Assembly (NCBI GenBank): GCA_029256185.1 | Contig: JAQSYI010000010.1 | Span: 1 to 64,000 of the forward strand | DNA length: 64,000 nucleotides | Origin: Paenibacillaceae bacterium | GTDB lineage: Bacteria > Bacillota > Bacilli > Paenibacillales > NBRC-103111 | Direction: 5' to 3' | In this document: piece by piece, positions 9,745 to 18,480 of the stretch | How the letters are laid out: each line of letters opens with the position of its first letter | Position numbering within the stretch: position 1 is the stretch's first letter | Notes under the pieces: generated by a model | Database searches by the model: none | Seen by the model: only the letters and a program-made list of their open reading frames with translations | Told to the model about the DNA's origin: nothing | Program-made: the position numbers and the translations under genes

Positions 9745-11367
9745 CTACCGTTTCTCAAAACGCTGGCGATAATCCAAGGGCGTCATGCCCTCATACCGTT
9801 TGAATTGTCTGGAGAAGTAATTGGAATCGGAAAACCCGATTTTCTCCACAATCTCATACACCTTCATATCCGTTGTTTTCAGCAAATCCTTGGCTCTTTC
9901 CAGGCGCAGCCGGGTTATGCATTCAACGATGGATTCTCCCGTCTCCTTTTTGTATAAGTGACTAAAGTAGGATTCCGTATACCCCACATGCTCCGATATT
10001 CCATCAACGGTCAGCTTTTTGCCCAAATTATCACAGATATACTGCTGGGCATCCATAATTTCCTTTCGCCGCGAATACATTTCATAGCCGGACAAACGCT
10101 CAAAATACTCATCAATGAAGTTCATCATCCAAGAAATCAATTCCTCTATTGTTTCAATAGAAGCTATCGCTTCATAGGGATAATAATCCATAATTTCAGG
10201 AAATTCCCGGATTGTTTTTTGAACAGCCTTAAGTCTCCGATCAAACACAGGCAACAAATCGAGAAAAAAGTCTCGCACCTGATGCTGCAGAAAAACGCCT
10301 CCTGCCAATCTCTTCCCCACCAGGGAGGTGACGTAGCCTTTGACAAAACCCGCATCTCTGCGTCCAATAGCGTTTGCCATCAGATCCATTTCCTCTTCGT
10401 TCAACACCGGAAAGAGCGATTGAATTTGCTTGAAGACTTCACTGCTCAATATAGCCGATTTGCTGTAAAAAAAGCTCTGCGCGTATGCTTGACAGGCAAG
10501 GTTATAGCTTTCTTGCAGCCGCGGCGGCGATGCTAATTCATCGGAGATTCCGGCTGTCATGGATACTTTGACAAATTGCAGCACAGACTCCTGGATATGC
10601 TGCACCAGCCGCAGGGATGCTTGCTTCCACTCCTCCCGGCTGCGGCATCCGACAAGCAGCACAACCTCGCCCTTCTCCCCTTTGATCACTTCTCCGTGAA
10701 AGCTCATTCTAATAATTTCTTGCGCAATATTCGTGACGGCAAAAAGTACGGTATCGGCATTCTTCAGTTCTCCCAAGCGCTCCCGTTTGGCAAAATCATT
10801 GATCTGCATATGCACAATACCGACTGTGCCATTCAAATCCATCTTCCAGTCTGCCACATGCCTGTTCCACGCCTCCTGGTTTTTCATTCTCCCTTTAAGG
10901 GCATCCCACAGGCATCTTTCCTTCATGGCAACCTGACTTACATTGATCTTCTGATGAATTTCCAATTGATCCAGCCGGCTTTCCTTTTCTTTATCGATCA
11001 CCAGCTTCATTTTGGACAATATGCCTCGCAGCTCTGCAGGCTTCAGAGATAATTTCATCAGATAATCCGCCGCTCCAAGGCGCAGCGCTTGCTGAACATA
11101 ATGAAAATCATTGTGGCAGCTCAGGATAATGACCTTCATATGCGGATAACGCTCTCTCACATGCTTCAGCAGGGTGACTCCGTCCATCTCCGGCATCAAA
11201 ATATCCGTTAAAATCAAATCGGGACGATGCTTCTCAATCAATTCCAATGCTTCTACACCGTTAGCCGCTTCACCCACACATACACAGTTCAGCTCATTCC
11301 ACGGAATCAGAGATTTAATGCCTACCCTCACAATCATTTCATCCTCAACCAGAATCAGCTTCATCAT
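9745..11367 (-). CDS. YesN-like response regulator with AraC output domain
   Basis: A 540-residue regulator from the ATG at 11367. The receiver domain (1-120) carries the acidic pair VEDE, the phospho-acceptor Asp in RPDLILTDILMPEMDG and the Lys in the LSLKP segment. The C-terminal 100 residues form two helix-turn-helix motifs of the AraC type (LTVDGISEHVGYTESYFSHLYKK and VYEIVEKIGFSDSNYFSRQFKR). The open frame continues 41 codons upstream, but GGAGG lies 8 bases before the chosen ATG and the upstream part lies inside the kinase gene. Start and kinase stop overlap by about 20 bases, so the pair is translationally coupled. It probably activates the neighbouring sugar operon. Confidence 0.9.
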   Translation of the reverse strand: MMKLILVEDEMIVRVGIKSLIPWNELNCVCVGEAANGVEALELIEKHRPDLILTDILMPEMDGVTLLKHVRERYPHMKVIILSCHNDFHYVQQALRLGAADYLMKLSLKPAELRGILSKMKLVIDKEKESRLDQLEIHQKINVSQVAMKERCLWDALKGRMKNQEAWNRHVADWKMDLNGTVGIVHMQINDFAKRERLGELKNADTVLFAVTNIAQEIIRMSFHGEVIKGEKGEVVLLVGCRSREEWKQASLRLVQHIQESVLQFVKVSMTAGISDELASPPRLQESYNLACQAYAQSFFYSKSAILSSEVFKQIQSLFPVLNEEEMDLMANAIGRRDAGFVKGYVTSLVGKRLAGGVFLQHQVRDFFLDLLPVFDRRLKAVQKTIREFPEIMDYYPYEAIASIETIEELISWMMNFIDEYFERLSGYEMYSRRKEIMDAQQYICDNLGKKLTVDGISEHVGYTESYFSHLYKKETGESIVECITRLRLERAKDLLKTTDMKVYEIVEKIGFSDSNYFSRQFKRYEGMTPLDYRQRFEKR

Positions 11368-13102
11368 ATTCTCCGCCTCCTTGATGCTGAACAGGAATCC
11401 GTATCTCAACCAAGGTTCCCCTGCCAACCTCACTGGTAATGGAGAGCCCGTACATATTTCCATAGTATAGCTGGATGCGATCCAGCACATTGCGCAGCCC
11501 TATCCCGCTGAACCGCCTTTTATCAACCGCCTCACTCTGGGTAAGCAGATGCCGCACTTGCTCCGGCTCCATTCCTAACCCGTTATCCTCAACCTGCAAA
11601 ATGACCTGCATTTCCTCCTCCAGCACGCGGATGAAAACCGTATTTTTCTCTCCTTGCTTATTACGAAACCCGTGCAGAATGGCATTTTCTACAATGGGCT
11701 GCAGCGTAAGCTTGGGCAATTGAAGGCGCAACAGACTTTCCGGAACCTCAACCTGCAATTCAATGGATTCCTGAAACCTCAGTTGCTGTAATTCCATATA
11801 TAATTTCAGATGCTCCAATTCTTCGTTCAGCGGCAGGAAATCCCCCTTGCGGTTAATGGATAGCTCCAGCAGCCGGCCAAGACTGGATACCATCTCCGCA
11901 ATATTGGGCGCTTCACTCATATAGGCGCTCCACTTGATCATATTGAGGGTGTTGAACAAAAAATGCGGGTTGATCTGCGCCTGCAGGGCTTGCAGCCGCG
12001 CCGCCTCCTTCTTTTTCCGCTCCTCCTCATTATGCTCCAGACTTTCTGCAAGGCGATCCATCATCAAATTGAAGTGGCGCAATAATGAATGAATTTCCTT
12101 GGGCCCTGACACCTCGATTCTTTGACGTGCGGCAAGATTATGAGTTTGCCGGATGTATCCCTCCAGCTTTCTGATTGGATTGGTTATCGTGATGGAGATC
12201 AGGGATATAAGAACAACAAACAGCACAAAGAAGATGAACATGACTACATATAAGGACTGGTTGGCCTGGCTTACAGATTGAACCAACTGCTCCTCCGAAT
12301 AGGACATGACCAGCGCCCAGTTGGGCTGTACCATCTCAAACAACTGATATTTGCGAACCTCGCCTGTTATCGTCTCCAGCCGATTTCTTTCAGTTGACCG
12401 CCCTATTAGCTTTGCATCCGTGGAAGCCAATATGCAATTCTGGTCATCGATCAATGAAATGATCTGATTCTTTTCATTAAGGGGTCCGTTTATCATAATT
12501 TCATCCGTTTTTACCTGAATTAACAGGACGGCCAGCTCAGATGAATTGATCCCATACTTGATTACCCTCGCCATGGACAAATATTGGCCATCCTGTGAAA
12601 ACCAATGGATGAAACCGCTTTTACGAATCGTCTCCCGAAACCATGCCTGCTCTGCAACCTTCTCATACTCCGCTGTACTGTACTTTGCGGAGGTGCTGTA
12701 TACAATCCCCCGCAGATTAATGACGGTTACTTCTCCGGTTCCAGGCAGGATGTAATTCTTAACGTCAGACAGCTTGCGCGTCAGTTCTTTATTGGTGACA
12801 ATAAAGCGGTATTTATCGGAAAAGGAATCCTCGACCAGCATATCGAGAATAGCCGAATCCATGCTAATCATGTTGGAGGCTGATAATATGGATTCGATGT
12901 ACTTGCCGATATGATACCCGTGGGTTTCCAATATGGACTGATTGGATTGGATGATTTCCTCCTTGAGAAGCTGCTTATTATGTACAATATTTACGAGAAC
13001 GGCGCTAAACAGAGGAATAACAATAAAAACCAGCAGGAGGATGAGAAGTCTGGTGCGCACTGTCGACTGGCGCCAGTGCATTCCCCTTTGCCTAAGCTTC
13101 AT
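11345..13102 (-). CDS. YesM-like sensor histidine kinase
   Basis: A 585-residue membrane kinase from the ATG at 13102. A first membrane helix (LLILLLVFIVIPLFSAVLVN) and a second (VVMFIFFVLFVVLISLISI) enclose an extracytoplasmic Cache-like sensor of about 250 residues. A HAMP linker follows (ITNPIRKLEGYI), then the His_kinase domain with the phosphorylated His in AQINPHFLFNTLN, and an ATPase domain with VENAILHGF and VEDNGLGME. The ribosome site AAGGAGG is 11 bases upstream. Two further in-frame ATGs upstream fall inside the terminator of the preceding gene and were rejected. It would phosphorylate the overlapping YesN-like regulator. Confidence 0.9.
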   Translation of the reverse strand: MKLRQRGMHWRQSTVRTRLLILLLVFIVIPLFSAVLVNIVHNKQLLKEEIIQSNQSILETHGYHIGKYIESILSASNMISMDSAILDMLVEDSFSDKYRFIVTNKELTRKLSDVKNYILPGTGEVTVINLRGIVYSTSAKYSTAEYEKVAEQAWFRETIRKSGFIHWFSQDGQYLSMARVIKYGINSSELAVLLIQVKTDEIMINGPLNEKNQIISLIDDQNCILASTDAKLIGRSTERNRLETITGEVRKYQLFEMVQPNWALVMSYSEEQLVQSVSQANQSLYVVMFIFFVLFVVLISLISITITNPIRKLEGYIRQTHNLAARQRIEVSGPKEIHSLLRHFNLMMDRLAESLEHNEEERKKKEAARLQALQAQINPHFLFNTLNMIKWSAYMSEAPNIAEMVSSLGRLLELSINRKGDFLPLNEELEHLKLYMELQQLRFQESIELQVEVPESLLRLQLPKLTLQPIVENAILHGFRNKQGEKNTVFIRVLEEEMQVILQVEDNGLGMEPEQVRHLLTQSEAVDKRRFSGIGLRNVLDRIQLYYGNMYGLSITSEVGRGTLVEIRIPVQHQGGGEYDEADSG

Positions 13103-13123
13103 GAAACATCCTTCCTCCTTCAT

Positions 13124-13154
13124 AAAAAGGAAAGCCCTCCTTCGCAAGGAGGGC
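13124..13154 (-). terminator. Terminator of the beta-helix protein gene
   Basis: The minus strand has GCCCTCCTT-GCG-AAGGAGGGC (9-bp stem, 3-nt loop) followed by TTTCCTTTTT. It lies between the stop of the beta-helix gene and the kinase ATG only 20 bases later, so it may be leaky or act as an attenuator. Confidence 0.8.
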
Positions 13155-13162
13155 AGCATACA

Positions 13163-16100
13163 TCATTCGCCCGCTTCAATCAATGTGACAGGGCTTGTAG
13201 GTGACAAAACACTTATATAGCCTGGCGAAGCGATATACCCATTGTATGAATCCAGCAAATCGAAGACTTTTGATCCATTAAGCCATATTACGATGCGTAC
13301 CCCTTGCGCTTCATTCCGGGCTTCTACTTGAACATGATTCACTTCACCGAAACGAAACAGCGAATTATTCGGCATAAATCCGAACAAGCTGGTATAACCG
13401 GCCACATTTCCATAAAAAACAGTGCGCTGATCGCCATTAAAGCGCTGAAGCTCAATGCTGTTGGCTTTGAATGTAACCAGATATCCATCATTGACACCGC
13501 TAATAACGGATCTATCATACCGCTGGGTCCTGAACGCTACGGAAGGCCAATCGTTCCCCGCAGCCGGAGTATATAATTGAAAGTCCAGAGTCGTATCCCC
13601 GTATACCTTGCCTACGTATGTGCTGTAGCCACTGGGAGTATGAACCGTCAGAGAGCGTGGCTCACCCTCACTCAGAACAGGCTCTCCCCCTTGAACAAAC
13701 CAATTGTCAATATCCGTTATGGCATCATTCAGGGAAATGACGGTCTCATCCACAAGCTCCTGCTGCTGTACATGGATCGTCCATTCCTTTTGGAAGCCGT
13801 ATACGGAACGTTGAACACTCATCTCATAGGGTTCTTGAAAATTGTATATTCCATCCCCCGGCTCGTTCATTATTGTAGAGCCTGGAGATACATGAATAAC
13901 AGGAGACAATCTGGTCAGATCCGCGCCATTATAAACAAGAACGGTTACTGTCGCTTGGTCAGTGTCAATTATAGCAGGTAGAATTTGCTCTGACAATTCA
14001 AATTGGAGAATATCAGACTGGTTCTGCTCATTGAGAAATTGCCTTATCGCCTGCTTAAGACGATTATAAGCCAACAGTATTTCACCTTGATTGGAGTTTT
14101 CTTCCTCCACACATGCTTTGGCAAGGCTGATTTCTGCAAGGAATTGATTATAGGCTGCATGAGGATATTGTCCCTCCAGAGAGCCTGTCTCCGCCTCGGA
14201 TGCAATATGATCGGCCAATTGAAATTGGGACGGCAAATCCGGCGGCAAAGCAATATCCCGATACTCACTCATGAGCCCCGAATATTCATATATACTTATC
14301 ACTTCAACGGGTGGATCATTGGGGTTGAACCATTTTGTTCCCGATACGGGCGTGTTCACCCCCATATTCCTGATGGCTGCAGTTGAGGTCCAATTATCCA
14401 TTGCCGTACTATCCAATATTTTGGATGACCAAATATATAGCCAATAGTCATAGACATGCTCCACTACATTATGGCTTACTGTATAGTAACGTGTTCCTTC
14501 ATCCAAATATATCCCTCTGCCTCTGTGAACACCTGCTATATAATTTCCTATAATGCTGGAATTAGGCTGATTGCCAATTGTGTATATGGCTGCACCGTCT
14601 TCAGCCACCCTCATCACATCACTAATCCGGTTATAAGCAATGGTGTTGTGATGGGTTGTAGTCGAATCGGTGTAATTGTACCATCCCCAGCCTACTGCTA
14701 TACCTGTATAAGGCATATTGACCAGCTCATTATGCGAAATATCGATATATTCCCCATAGTAAGCTTGTATTCCAGGCGCCCCGTAAAAGTAGGCTCCAAT
14801 ATCCGAAATATAGTTGTTCTGGATGTTGATCCTCTTGTTGGTTTCCTCCACACCACCGCTTTCTTGGTCGCCATAAGCATGAAAATCTGCAATATAGAAA
14901 TACCCCATGTCTGTTTTCGCTACACGAAGATATCTATATGCGTTTTGGTCAGTTGCATCCATTGTCCAGATGCCTTTATACGGAATATAGTCTGCATCTT
15001 GACTGGCTAATACCGTATAGCTGGCGAATTGAGGGTCATTGGAGGCTCTTACCTCAAAATTGTGGCGGGCAGCTGGTTGATCCACATTCTGGCGGGTAAC
15101 CAATTGTAAGGACGATATTTTTTGTTGCTTTCCCAAATCCACCTGCCACCAGGCAGGATAAGTGCTGTCCATCGCCCAACCTGTTGTATAACTTCCGTCA
15201 TTAGCCGATGATGGGCCGGAGCTGGGGCTATAGCTGCCAGACGCACTGGCTTGCTTATTGTACGTGAGACTCGCTGCACCATACACTTTAAACTCGGCAA
15301 TAAAGAAATATTGCGTATCCGTCTTAACTACACGAATATATCTGTAGAAATTTTGATCGGTGATGCTTTTAATGAATGAGCCCTTGAAGGGAAGCTGATC
15401 GCCAGCCTGTGCGCCCAAAACTGTATAAGTTGAAAAATTAGGGTCATTGGAGGCCCGAATTTCAAAATTATTGCGTGTGGTCGGCTGATCAACGGTTTGA
15501 CGTGTTACAAGCTCAATTTTGCTCAGTTTATGAGGCGAACCCAGATCAACCTGCCACCAGGTAGGATTCAAGGTATTGGGTGCCCATCCAGTTGCGCTTT
15601 TCCCATCATTAGCCGCCGAAGGCTCATATCCCGGATAGGAGCTTGAAGCGGACGCCGGTTTCCCCTGCGCCAGATTGGCGTCAATATAATTGTGGGTCGG
15701 CAATCCGACAGACATGGCGGAGTCTGAAATATCTGTAAAAGCATTCCCTATGAAATTGCTGTCCAGAACTCCTTCATATAACCCAACTCCCACGGCTCCT
15801 AAATGAGTAAAGCGATTCCGGTGGAAGGTTATCCGTTCAGCTGCCTCTATTCTTACGTTGGCGGGCGTGAAGATGCTCTCACTTCCATCCATGGACAAGC
15901 TTTGCGCCTGTGAGCCGAACCATCCCTTCTCAGAGGGAAGAAGCCACGTTCCATAGGCAAAGGTAAGTCCCTCAAATTGAAGATCACTGACCTTTTGACT
16001 CAGAGCGCTTCCCTTAAGCTCCATAATATTCTCAAGCACAGGAACAACTACCTCCGTTGTCTCCTTCGCTTCTCCTGATTTGGGCCAATAGTAAATCCAT

Positions 16101-16924
16101 TTATTCACTGCATCATAATAAAACTCGCCAGGCTCATCCAATTCTTCAAATGCATTTTCAATGACGAATGGATCTGTCACCTTAACTGACCAGTACCCCA
16201 TATTGATTGCTCTGCCAAAATAAGGCTGCTTCATCTTCACAATGGTTTTTCCGCTGCTGTCCGGCAGCAGTTCCTCCACCAACAACGTTACGCTCTTCCA
16301 TCCAATTGTATAATGAAGCTCAATCTGCTGCGGAGCTGCATATTGGGCCAAATCGGAGCGATCTACAATTATTCCTTCAATTACGTTGGAGCTTGGATCA
16401 CCTCCCCGGTAGTACCAGCTATAAGCGGTCTCCATAACCGCGCTTTTTGCGCGTTGCGCCCTTTTACCATCTACATATAAGTCACGGATTGCAGAGGGTT
16501 CATTCACTGCCGCTTTCCAAAGCGGCCCTTCCTCAATCCAATTTGAAATCCTTTTGCCGCCGCTGATTACCGGACTTTCATCAGGATGCCAATTCTTATA
16601 TGTGATCTTATATCCGTTGTTTCCCGAATCGCGCTCATCAAATTGCAAGGTCTCGCTTAATTCATAAGTTCCTCCTTCTATATATACCGTTATGTCCCCT
16701 TGCATCCCGGAATTTATTGCCCTGATTGCATCTCTCGCCCGCCCAATCGTCTGAAACGGCTGCTCCTCCGAGCCCGGATTGGCGTCAATGCCGGAAGGAG
16801 ATACATAATAGCTTAAAGCTGGTGATGCTGCCGAAACAGCATTCGCCAATAAATAACCGGAGAAAAGCTGCATGAAGGTAAAAGATAGAAATATTGCCAA
16901 GCTTAATCCTTTAACCGTTTTCAT
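13163..16924 (-). CDS. Secreted right-handed beta-helix protein with two inserted discoidin modules
   Basis: A 1253-residue secreted protein from ATG 16924 (GAGGGGG ribosome site). The signal peptide is MKTVKGLSLAIFLSFTFMQ..., ending near AVSAASP. The mature N terminus YYVSPSGIDANPGSEEQPF is typical of secreted parallel beta-helix (pectate-lyase-like) proteins; helix rungs run to about residue 430. Two tandem F5/8-type C (CBM32-like) modules follow (both with WWQVDLG, NNFE/HNFE and FYRYIRV/AYRYLRV), after which beta-helix rungs resume (INIQNNYISDIGAYFYG, HHNTIAYNRISD). The C terminus has an Ig-like strand region and a LamG-like end domain (SVAFRTQRYDRS). It probably attacks or binds a plant polysaccharide outside the cell. 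The catalytic residues were not identified. Confidence 0.8.
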   Translation of the reverse strand: MKTVKGLSLAIFLSFTFMQLFSGYLLANAVSAASPALSYYVSPSGIDANPGSEEQPFQTIGRARDAIRAINSGMQGDITVYIEGGTYELSETLQFDERDSGNNGYKITYKNWHPDESPVISGGKRISNWIEEGPLWKAAVNEPSAIRDLYVDGKRAQRAKSAVMETAYSWYYRGGDPSSNVIEGIIVDRSDLAQYAAPQQIELHYTIGWKSVTLLVEELLPDSSGKTIVKMKQPYFGRAINMGYWSVKVTDPFVIENAFEELDEPGEFYYDAVNKWIYYWPKSGEAKETTEVVVPVLENIMELKGSALSQKVSDLQFEGLTFAYGTWLLPSEKGWFGSQAQSLSMDGSESIFTPANVRIEAAERITFHRNRFTHLGAVGVGLYEGVLDSNFIGNAFTDISDSAMSVGLPTHNYIDANLAQGKPASASSSYPGYEPSAANDGKSATGWAPNTLNPTWWQVDLGSPHKLSKIELVTRQTVDQPTTRNNFEIRASNDPNFSTYTVLGAQAGDQLPFKGSFIKSITDQNFYRYIRVVKTDTQYFFIAEFKVYGAASLTYNKQASASGSYSPSSGPSSANDGSYTTGWAMDSTYPAWWQVDLGKQQKISSLQLVTRQNVDQPAARHNFEVRASNDPQFASYTVLASQDADYIPYKGIWTMDATDQNAYRYLRVAKTDMGYFYIADFHAYGDQESGGVEETNKRINIQNNYISDIGAYFYGAPGIQAYYGEYIDISHNELVNMPYTGIAVGWGWYNYTDSTTTHHNTIAYNRISDVMRVAEDGAAIYTIGNQPNSSIIGNYIAGVHRGRGIYLDEGTRYYTVSHNVVEHVYDYWLYIWSSKILDSTAMDNWTSTAAIRNMGVNTPVSGTKWFNPNDPPVEVISIYEYSGLMSEYRDIALPPDLPSQFQLADHIASEAETGSLEGQYPHAAYNQFLAEISLAKACVEEENSNQGEILLAYNRLKQAIRQFLNEQNQSDILQFELSEQILPAIIDTDQATVTVLVYNGADLTRLSPVIHVSPGSTIMNEPGDGIYNFQEPYEMSVQRSVYGFQKEWTIHVQQQELVDETVISLNDAITDIDNWFVQGGEPVLSEGEPRSLTVHTPSGYSTYVGKVYGDTTLDFQLYTPAAGNDWPSVAFRTQRYDRSVISGVNDGYLVTFKANSIELQRFNGDQRTVFYGNVAGYTSLFGFMPNNSLFRFGEVNHVQVEARNEAQGVRIVIWLNGSKVFDLLDSYNGYIASPGYISVLSPTSPVTLIEAGE

Positions 16925-17014
16925 AAATAACCCCCTCGTATCGTATCGCTTAATTTTTTCCACACCTCCAAAGTATAGTAAGTTCACAGCAGATTGAAAT
17001 GCAGGATTCTTTGA

Positions 17015-17470
17015 TTATATAGCAAAAAAAATCGTTCTTGCCTGATTGGAACAGTCTTCCGATTCATAGAACTCCACACCGCCTGCATCCAGTGTTGGCT
17101 TGGTCGCAATGGAGGGCCGCGTTTCTAGTGTCAGCTGTCGATTGGTTTCGTCTAGACAGACGAGCGGGCGCTTGGGATCATGAGGACGCCGGTACACATC
17201 CAATATGTCTTCCATTCGAGCGACAACCTCGCCGGACACTTCCGGAATACACCATTGTTTCTTCAGCCACGGTTTACGTTTGTTTTTTTCATCACCCGCT
17301 GGACGGTCATGTGTGAAACAGCATCCACGATTTCCAGTTCAACCAAACGATCGGCGAGCAACCGAACCGACCATCTTCTGGAGCCTTCTGGCGGCGGACT
17401 ACAGGCGAGGGTAATCCGTTTCGCCTCGGCTTCTCCGTCCAGCTTGTTCCTAAAGTGAAGCTGCTTTTCT
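17015..17470 (-). pseudogene. IS630-family transposase remnant, frameshifted
   Basis: Two minus-strand frames joined by a frameshift near 17260 read as an IS630 transposase: first LDGEAEAKRITLACSPPPEG, RLVELEIVDAVSHMTVQR, then SGEVVARMEDILDVYRRP and KRPLVCLDETNRQL, which contains the first catalytic Asp. The second Asp and the Glu are absent and the N terminus is fused to a truncated structured repeat. It cannot make an active enzyme. Confidence 0.8.
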
Positions 17471-17481
17471 CGCTCGAACCA

Positions 17482-17591
17482 GGTGGCTCCGCCACTTAGC
17501 CTCGCAGGGTTGTCTGCCTGATTCCGCTTCCTCGAAATGCCTCAGGCAGACCGAGCTCCCGTCATGGACAGAAGTGCAGATACGATGTTAT
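17482..17591 (+). repeat. Structured repeat copy R1, left third missing
   Basis: Matches the right two thirds of the cassette-array repeat: GGTGGCTCCGCCACTTAGCC hairpin tip, GCAGGGTTGTCTGCC, the GGCAGAC arm and a GATGTTAT end. The left third is replaced by the IS630 remnant. It shows that repeats of this family, and perhaps cassettes, were once present here. Confidence 0.75.
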
Positions 17592-17810
17592 AAAATGTTC
17601 CTGCCTTCTTCGAAATCATTAAAAAATTCTTTCCATGGGTTTTTAGAGTCTTTATTCAATCTGTTTAAGATCATTTCAGGCCTTATTAATAATTTCGAGT
17701 TTTCAGCGCTTTGGAGATGTGTTATTCTTTATATAAGAAAACCGAGTGCGTGAACACTCGGCTATACAATTGGCTTGGATGATTTATTCCCTTCTAAGTC
17801 TAGGGCAATA

Positions 17811-17848
17811 AAAACCCACCTTCGGCGGTCAACCTTGGGGTGGGTTTT
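17811..17848 (-). terminator. Bidirectional terminator at the toxin gene
   Basis: AAAACCCACC and GGTGGGTTTT form a 10-bp stem directly after the toxin stop codon, with A/T tracts on both sides so that it can work in both directions. Type I toxin loci commonly share such a hairpin between toxin mRNA and an antisense RNA from the other strand. Confidence 0.75.
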
Positions 17849-17943
17849 TACTTTCTCTTGTGGTTATTCATGATGTATGTTAAAAGTGCAAGGATGAACA
17901 TTCCAAATAGGAACATGATCTGGATTGCATCTTTTACCTCCAT
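17848..17943 (-). CDS. Putative holin-like type I toxin, 31 residues
   Basis: A short gene with a near-perfect ribosome site (AAAGGAGGTGA) and the peptide MEVKDAIQIMFLFGMFILALLTY followed by a basic tail NNHKRK. The pattern (acidic start, one hydrophobic helix, lysine/arginine end) is that of the Hol_Tox (TxpA/BsrG-like) family of membrane toxins of Firmicutes, normally silenced by a cis antisense RNA. The antisense promoter was not located. A deleted duplicate lies at 151-305. The gene stands alone in a decayed mobile region. Confidence 0.8.
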   Translation of the reverse strand: MEVKDAIQIMFLFGMFILALLTYIMNNHKRK

Positions 17944-18057
17944 GGCCTCACCTCCTTTCGAAGGGAACCCATGCCCACCCAAGATTCAATTGTACTTCCT
18001 CATTCTACCACATCACCCCAATTATTCATAGAATATTTGTTCGCGTTTGCTCTGCAT

Positions 18058-18220
18058 CTGGCAGACCAAGGGGTTGTTGTATTCACGAACCCTGCACTGG
18101 CTTAAGGGGCGTAGCCCCAGGTCTGATGGACTTAGCCAGTGCAGGGTTCGTCTCCTGATTCTTCTTCCTCGAAATACCTCTGCAGACCAAGGGCCATCAG
18201 GCCCGCTGCGTGAATACGGT
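18058..18220 (+). repeat. Structured repeat copy R2, fused and degenerate
   Basis: Contains the full central fold: AACCCTGCACTGGCTTAAG pairs with CTTAGCCAGTGCAGGGTT, with tip hairpins GGGGCGTAGCCCC and GTCTGATGGAC, then the GGGCC-ATCA-GGCCC hairpin and GTGAATACGG. The right end has decayed from GTTAT to GATAT. The left end is a junction: GCAGACCAAGGGG, which belongs to the interior of another copy, is fused directly to TTGTTGTATTCACG. This suggests deletion of a cassette between two copies. Confidence 0.75.
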
Positions 18221-18263
18221 GATATACGAGTCAGCCGACTGATCAACCTTAATGAAGGGCCCG

Positions 18264-18480
18264 CTAACGAGGCCGATTACCGCTGAACACCTCGCCGCGG
18301 AGCGTGGAAATATTCTTTTTCCACGCCGTATGATGACGTTTCAATAATTTACAGCAATCGGGGCAAGTCTTCCATTTCGCACGAAAGGAAACTTTTTTCT
18401 TGGGGGCGATTCGATTTATAGATAATGGCATAAAGCGTTGCCGCCGGGTCAATTCTAGCAAAATCGATTGCCGGAATACG
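18264..18480 (-). pseudogene. Short open-frame fragment with CPDC motif, possible transposase scrap
   Basis: The minus strand after the GH42 stop stays open in one frame: RRQRFMPLSINRIAPKKK, KWKTCPDCCKLLKRHHTAWKK, ISTLRGEVFSGNRPR-stop. There is no ribosome site or sensible start. The Cys pair and basic composition recall zinc-ribbon parts of transposases, but I cannot name a family. Confidence 0.25.

Noticed and set aside
11368..11490. N-terminal extension of the YesN-like regulator
   Set aside because: The extension is inside the kinase gene, lacks a ribosome site and precedes the normal receiver start.
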